Assembly: GCF_038502225.1 (NCBI RefSeq)
Contig: NC_091312.1
Span: 27,790,190 to 27,854,189, forward strand
Direction of reading: 5' to 3'
Length of the DNA: 64,000 nucleotides
From: Cherax quadricarinatus
Lineage: Eukaryota > Arthropoda > Malacostraca > Decapoda > Parastacidae
This document shows positions 59,965 to 64,000 of this stretch, piece by piece; the stretch's first letter is position 1; each line of letters starts with the position of its first letter. The notes beneath the pieces were generated by a model. It worked only from the letters and a program-made list of their open reading frames with translations, made no database searches and was not told where the DNA came from. A program made the translations under genes and the position numbers.

Positions 59965-61330
59965 TACTGGAGCTTTATGACAGGGTAACAGCAGTAAGAT
60001 AAGAGAGAGAGAGGGGGGCGGGTAGATTGCATTTTTTGGACTGTAAGAAGGCGTTTGACACAGTTCCACACAAGAGATTAGTGCAAAAACTGGAGGACCA
60101 GACAGGGATAACCGGGAAGGCACTACAGTGGATCAGGGAATACCTATCAGGAAGATAACAGCGAGTCATGGTACGTGGCGAGTTGTCAGATTGGGCGCCT
60201 GTAACGAGCGGGTTGCCACAGGGGTCAGTACTAGGACCGGTGCTGTTTCTGATATTTGTGAACGACATGACGGAAGGAATAGACTCCGGAGTGTCCCTGT
60301 TTGCAGATGATGTGAAGTTTAGAAGAATTCAATCGGACGAGGACCAGGCAGAACTACAAATGGATCTGGACAGGCTGTAGGCCTGGTACAGCAACTGGCT
60401 CCTGGAGTTCATCCCCACCAAGTGCCAAACCATGAAGATTGGGGAAGGGCAAAGAAGACCACAGACGGAGTACAGTCTAGGGGGGCCAGAGACTACAAAC
60501 CTCACTCAAGGAAAAGGATCCTGGAGTGAGTATAACACCGGGCACATCTCCTGAGGCGCACATCAACCAAATAACTGCTGCAGCATACGAGCGCCTAACA
60601 AACCTAAGAACAGCATTCCGACATCTTAATAAGGAATCGTTCAGAACCGTGTACACTGTGTACGTTAGGCCCATGTTGGATTATGCAGCACCAGTTTGGA
60701 ACCCACACCTAGCCAGGGATGTAAGGATTTGGGTGGGACTTGCACATCAGAGCTTATTTCTTGGGTAGCATTGAAAATTGGGTTGGTCAAATGTTTGTTA
60801 GTGGGATGAATTGTAAAGGACCTGCCTAGTATGGGCCAACAGGCCTGCTGCAGTGTTCCTCCTTTCTTATGTTCTTATGTTCTTATGAAACTAGAGAAAG
60901 TGTAAAGGTTTGCAACAAGACTAGTCCCGGAGCTACGAGGAGAGATTAATAAGGGAAATCGGCCTGACGACACTGGAAGACAGGAGAGATAGGGGGATAT
61001 GATAACATCATATAAAATACTGAGAGGAATTGACAAGGTGGACAGAGACAGGATGTTCCAGAGATGGGACACAGCAACAAGGGGTGACGATTGGAAGTTG
61101 AAGACTAAGTTGAACTACAGGGATGTTAGGAAGTATTTTTTCAGTCACAGTTGTCAGGAAGTGGAATAGCCTGGGAATTGACGTAGTGGAGGCAGGATCC
61201 ATTCAGAACTTTAAGAGGTATAGTAAGAAAAGTGTATAGCAAGAAGAGTGACCTAGTAGCGACCAGTGAAGAGGCGGGGAAAGGAGCTGTGAATCGACCC
61301 TTGCAACCACAACTAGGTTAGTACAAGTAG
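59963..61330 (+). mobile_element. LINE-B reverse transcriptase copy, interrupted
   Basis: CR1/jockey-like reverse transcriptase in broken frames: DCKKAFDTVPHKRLVQKLED (60043 on), GELSDWAPVTSGLPQGSVLG and PVLFLIFVNDMTEG, catalytic SLFADDVKF (near 60296), WLLEFIPTKCQTMKI, MLDYAAPVWNPHLARDVR (60675-60735). A LINE-C 3' end then intervenes (60736-60891). The LINE-B protein resumes at 60892 with KLEKV.RFATRLVPELRGEI, DDTGRQER, ITSYKILRGIDKVDRDRMFQ and WDTATRGDDWKLKTKLNYRD. It ends with the 3' UTR 'gtgacctagtagcgaccagt' and AACTAGGTTAGTAC. Stops at 60156, 60378 and elsewhere; dead copy. Its 5' end abuts the AT tract of the palindrome. Confidence 0.88.
60736..60891 (+). mobile_element. LINE-C 3' end inserted in LINE-B
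   Basis: 156-bp insertion between ARDVR and KLEKV codons of LINE-B. Contains 'gacctgcctagtatgggcca', 'caggcctgctgcagtgttcc' and a tail of three TTCTTATG octamers (60868-60891). Octamer tails are typical of CR1-type LINEs. Confidence 0.85.
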
Positions 61331-61435
61331 GTGATTACACACAAACACACATTAGTGCACTTATGCACACAGTAAACACATGAATTTAATTGTACATTCG
61401 TCTATTCACAATCTCCTATTAATATATTCACTCCA

Positions 61436-61890
61436 CTCGAGGATAGGGAGGACATGATAACGATATATAAAATACTGAGAAGAATTGACAAGGTGGATAG
61501 GGACAGAATGCTTCCGAGATGGGACACAGCAGCAAGGGGTCACAACTGGAAGTTGAAAACTCAGATGAGTCACAGGGATGTTAGGAAGTATGTCTTCAGT
61601 CATAGAGATGTCAGGAAGTGGAACAATCTGGAGAGTGATGTAGTGGTATAAACCTTGGTAATAAATACCGACAAGTTGGTTTAGAAAGACACGTAAGCAA
61701 CCACTATGACATATTTATTAGAAAACGTTTCGGTCCTGGGACCTTGATGTAGTGGAGGCAGGATCCATACATAGCTTAAAGAAGAAGTTCGATAAAGCTC
61801 ATGGAGCAGGGAGTGGACCTAGTAGCAACCAGCGAAGAGGAGGGGCCAGGAGCTACAAGTCGACCCCTGAAACCACAACTAGGTGAGCGC
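61436..61890 (+). mobile_element. LINE-B C-terminal copy, interrupted
   Basis: The frame from 61454 reads ITIYKILRRIDKVDRDRMLP, WDTAARGHNWKLKTQMSHRD, VRKYVFSHRDVRKWNNLESD, VV. The frame is broken by a 98-bp insertion at 61647-61744 and resumes with AGSIHSLKKKFDKAHGAGSG. It ends AACTAGGTGAGCGCGCGCGC and then an AC tract. Confidence 0.9.
61636..61755 (-). mobile_element. 98-bp insertion with 11-bp target duplication, hammerhead-like
   Basis: TGATGTAGTGG at 61636-61646 and 61745-61755 flanks the 98-bp insert 61647-61744, which splits a LINE-B reading frame; uninterrupted copies at 19972 and 61181 show the empty site. On the minus strand the insert starts with a hairpin GGTCC-CA-GGACC, then GAAACGTTTTC and TAATAAATATG. 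A short hairpin followed by GAAACG is the right half of a hammerhead-ribozyme core; the left CTGATGA is not clear (CATCAA at the junction). Confidence 0.75.
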
Positions 61891-62001
<111 letters not shown>

Positions 62002-62146
62002 CACGTAAACCCACGCAGGAAGTAGTTTAGACAACTAAATGCTCGTTTCAAGGCTAAGAATAAACAAATCCGGCCGACTAAGTTAGGAGGCGGGGCTGAG
62101 GAGTCAAGATTTGAACCTCGGAAACGCAAATCGGTGTACTAGTAAA

Positions 62147-62347
62147 TGTACGAACATAAAAAAAAGACGCGAATATTCTAATGGCATTTAATACTGACTA
62201 GTTAAGCAAAACAGAGGTGCAACAGTTATGTATCTTTATTCCGAAACGTTTCGCCTATACTCAGTAGGCTTCTTCAGTCGAATTCAGAGGCAGTGAAGAT
62301 GTAGAGACGATATAATCAGTCGTTCATCATCCTTGTACGAACATAAA
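62147..62347 (-). mobile_element. 173-bp insertion with 14-bp target duplication, hammerhead-like
   Basis: TGTACGAACATAAA at 62147-62160 and 62334-62347 flanks insert 62161-62333. On the minus strand (62280 down to 62241) it contains CTGAAGA, one extra A, a stem GCCTA...TAGGC with a 7-nt loop, then GAAACGTTTCGG and AATAAAGATAC. CTGANGA-stem-GAAA is the hammerhead core order; the extra A and unproven helices I and III leave activity open. Confidence 0.75.
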
Positions 62348-62369
62348 TCATGGTATATGCCCATAGACG

Positions 62370-62610
62370 TGACCGGATGTACTTGTTATAGGTTTCTTGG
62401 GTTGTTCCCTGGCAGCCTGGCCTAAGGTCAACCTCCTATATATTGTTCAGTCAGGCTGTTGCTGTTGGACCTGCAATAGAGGTGCCTTGATGCTGGTGAG
62501 GGGTTCCTGTTATAAAGAACTGAGCGTAGCCTCCCGTTCCTTTGATCAAAATTAAGTACCTTCCGTTCCCCAGGTGTTGTATGGCCTTGCTGGGTTTAGC
62601 ACTTCCCGAT
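62370..62610 (-). mobile_element. Decayed LINE 3' end and SINE-like piece
   Basis: 'gttccctggcagcctggcct' and 'gtcaggctgttgctgttgga' resemble reverse-complement LINE ends. GGCCTTGCTGGGTTTAGCAC near 62583 followed by an A run resembles the tRNA-like head of 24361-24412. Confidence 0.45.
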
Positions 62611-62985
62611 TAAAAAAAAAAATTGCCGTTAGTACCCCTATTACATGCACACCAAAATACACATGTTTGTAAACAAGCTTAGATTCATTAAACAGCAAGG
62701 CCCAAGAGCTAAAGCCCGGTCCTCGTGAGTACGTGTAGATAAGTGTTCGTGCTAATGATATTACGTGCAGGTATGCACGTTTACACGTTAGCCCTAGTGT
62801 TGCGCATGCGCTAACCCTATCAAGGAAAAAAAAGATTATACAACGCGTCCCGAGCCACGTCCCCCGGGGTCCCCATGCTGAGAGAGTTGACCTACAAAGA
62901 GAAACTTAAGAGTGTGTGACACTACTGGCAACATTTGTGGATGTGTCATTATACAAATTTAAATAGTAAGCCCTTAACCTATTTT
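62611..62985. other. No gene recognised
   Basis: Unique-looking DNA with no supportable feature. Confidence 0.4.
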
Positions 62986-62986
62986 T

Positions 62987-63350
62987 ACATAAGAACATAA
63001 TGGAGGAACTCTGCGGCAAGCCTACTGGCCCCTACTAGGCAAGTTTTTTTCCCTTCCCTCAAATCCAAACATTCCCACCAGCGTATTGAAGGAGCTTCAG
63101 CGCCTCATGATAGGTGGGTCCTGATCATACCTAACACTTCTTACTCATATACTACTTGTCTAAGCTCTTTAAAGTTCACCAACGTTTTGTCTTTTGTGAC
63201 CCTACTTGGCAGATTGTTGCACTCACTCATGGTGATGGTGGGAAATAAGTCACCAGTTGACTTTTTTGGGGTAGGTTATCGTAGGTAATTTACACTATGT
63301 ATGATAATTGTACTATGTGCACCTGTGCCGAAATTAACTTACTTGGATGG
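62987..63350 (+). mobile_element. Dispersed LINE-C-like element
   Basis: Starts with TACATAAGAACATAATGGAG (reverse LINE-C tail) and carries, in order, the landmarks listed for 17432-17830 in the opposite orientation. Confidence 0.85.
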
Positions 63351-63612
63351 TGATGAGATGGTGGCGGTGATGGGATAGTGGTGGTGGGATGGTAACAGTG
63401 ATGGGATAGTGGTGGTGGGATGGTGATGGGAGTGGTGGTGGAATGGCGACGGTGATGAGATAGTGGTGGTGGGACGGTGATGGGATAGTGGTGGTGGAAT
63501 GGTGACGGTGATGGGATAGTGGTGGTGGGACGGTGATGGGATAGTGGTGGTGGGATGGTGACGGTGATGGGATAGTGGTGGTGGGACGGTGATGGGATAG
63601 TGGTGGTGGGAT
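63350..63612. repeat. GATGGGATAGTGGTGGTGGG minisatellite
   Basis: Units of about 24-36 bp with GATGGGATAGTGGTGGTGGG and ACGGT/ATGGTGACGGT variants. Reverse complement of the array at 17061-17275 and joined to the same element. Confidence 0.9.
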
Positions 63613-64000
63613 GGTTACCTGGAGGTTACCTGGAGGTTATTCCGGGGATCAACGCCCCCGCGGCCCGGTCCATGACCAGGCCTCCCGATGGATCAGGGCC
63701 TGATCAACTAGGCTGTTACTGCTGGCCGCACGCAGTCCAACGTACGAGCCACAGCCCGGCTGATCCGGCACTGACTTTAGGTATCTGTCCAGCTCTCTCT
63801 TGAAGGCAGCCAGGGGTTTATTGGCAATTCCCCTAAAATGCTTGATGGGAGGCTGTTGAACAGTTTTGGGCCCCGGACACTTATGGTGTTTTCTCTTAGT
63901 GTACCAATGGCGCCCCTACTTTTTATTGGGGGCATTTTGCATCGCCTGCCCAGTCTTTTACTTTCGTAGGGAGTGATTTCTGTGTGCAGATTTGGGACCA
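63613..64000 (-). mobile_element. LINE-A copy 5, continues past window end
   Basis: Reverse complement of LINE-A from its tail (GTTACCTGGAGGTTACCTGG) through SWTGPRGR, KRELDRYLKSVPDQP, KSRGAIGTLRENTISVRGP to VPNLHTEITPYESKRLGRR at the window edge. One extra base near 63836 shifts the frame. Confidence 0.92.

Overview
Eukaryotic, intron- and repeat-rich DNA, best read as a decapod crustacean (crayfish, lobster or similar). The reasons are one exon of the arthropod gene headcase; telomere-type TTAGG/CCTAA arrays; very long AC, CT and AT microsatellites; kilobase minisatellites; and many 5'-truncated CR1/jockey-like LINE fragments and tRNA-derived SINEs. Nothing is bacterial: no operons, no Shine-Dalgarno-led genes. 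The species assignment is an inference.

Layout. 1-3.1 kb: a 29-bp minisatellite and LINE scraps. 3.1-4.4 kb: 5' flank and first coding exon of headcase (hdc/HECA), ending at a splice donor at 4412/4413. It is the only convincing host protein-coding sequence. The rest may be its first intron or intergenic DNA; the window cannot decide. 5.2-14.9 kb: tandem arrays, mainly a 4.2-kb array of a 25-bp unit, then an 18-bp array that passes into a 20-bp array. 15-28 kb: microsatellites, SINEs, LINE 3' ends and several short perfect palindromes. 28.5-33.3 kb: a LINE-A copy, a decayed second retroelement whose C-terminal region looks like a restriction-like endonuclease, and a LINE-A 3' end in reverse. 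33.5-45.2 kb: more LINE-A copies, other LINE ends, minisatellites. 45.8-60.0 kb: a 13.76-kb near-perfect inverted repeat (arms 46061-52893 and 52926-59818, 32-bp spacer) containing degenerate CCTAA/TTAGG arrays and bounded on both sides by AT microsatellites. 60-64 kb: a LINE-B copy interrupted by a LINE-C 3' end, a second LINE-B fragment interrupted by a 98-bp insertion, a 173-bp insertion, and a LINE-A 3' end running off the window.

Labels used here. LINE-A: 3' end rich in CCAGGTAACCT-like repeats. LINE-B: 3' end AACTAGGTGAGTAC followed by AC repeats. LINE-C: 3' tail of TTCTTATG octamers.

Most notable: (1) the giant palindrome, whose arms differ by patterned variants that a simple fold-back read artefact would not give; (2) two short insertions with 11- and 14-bp target-site duplications, each carrying a hairpin followed by GAAACGTTT that resembles the core of a hammerhead ribozyme, hence candidate retrozyme-like or Penelope-derived elements; (3) an R2-like retroelement with an LDDG polymerase motif.
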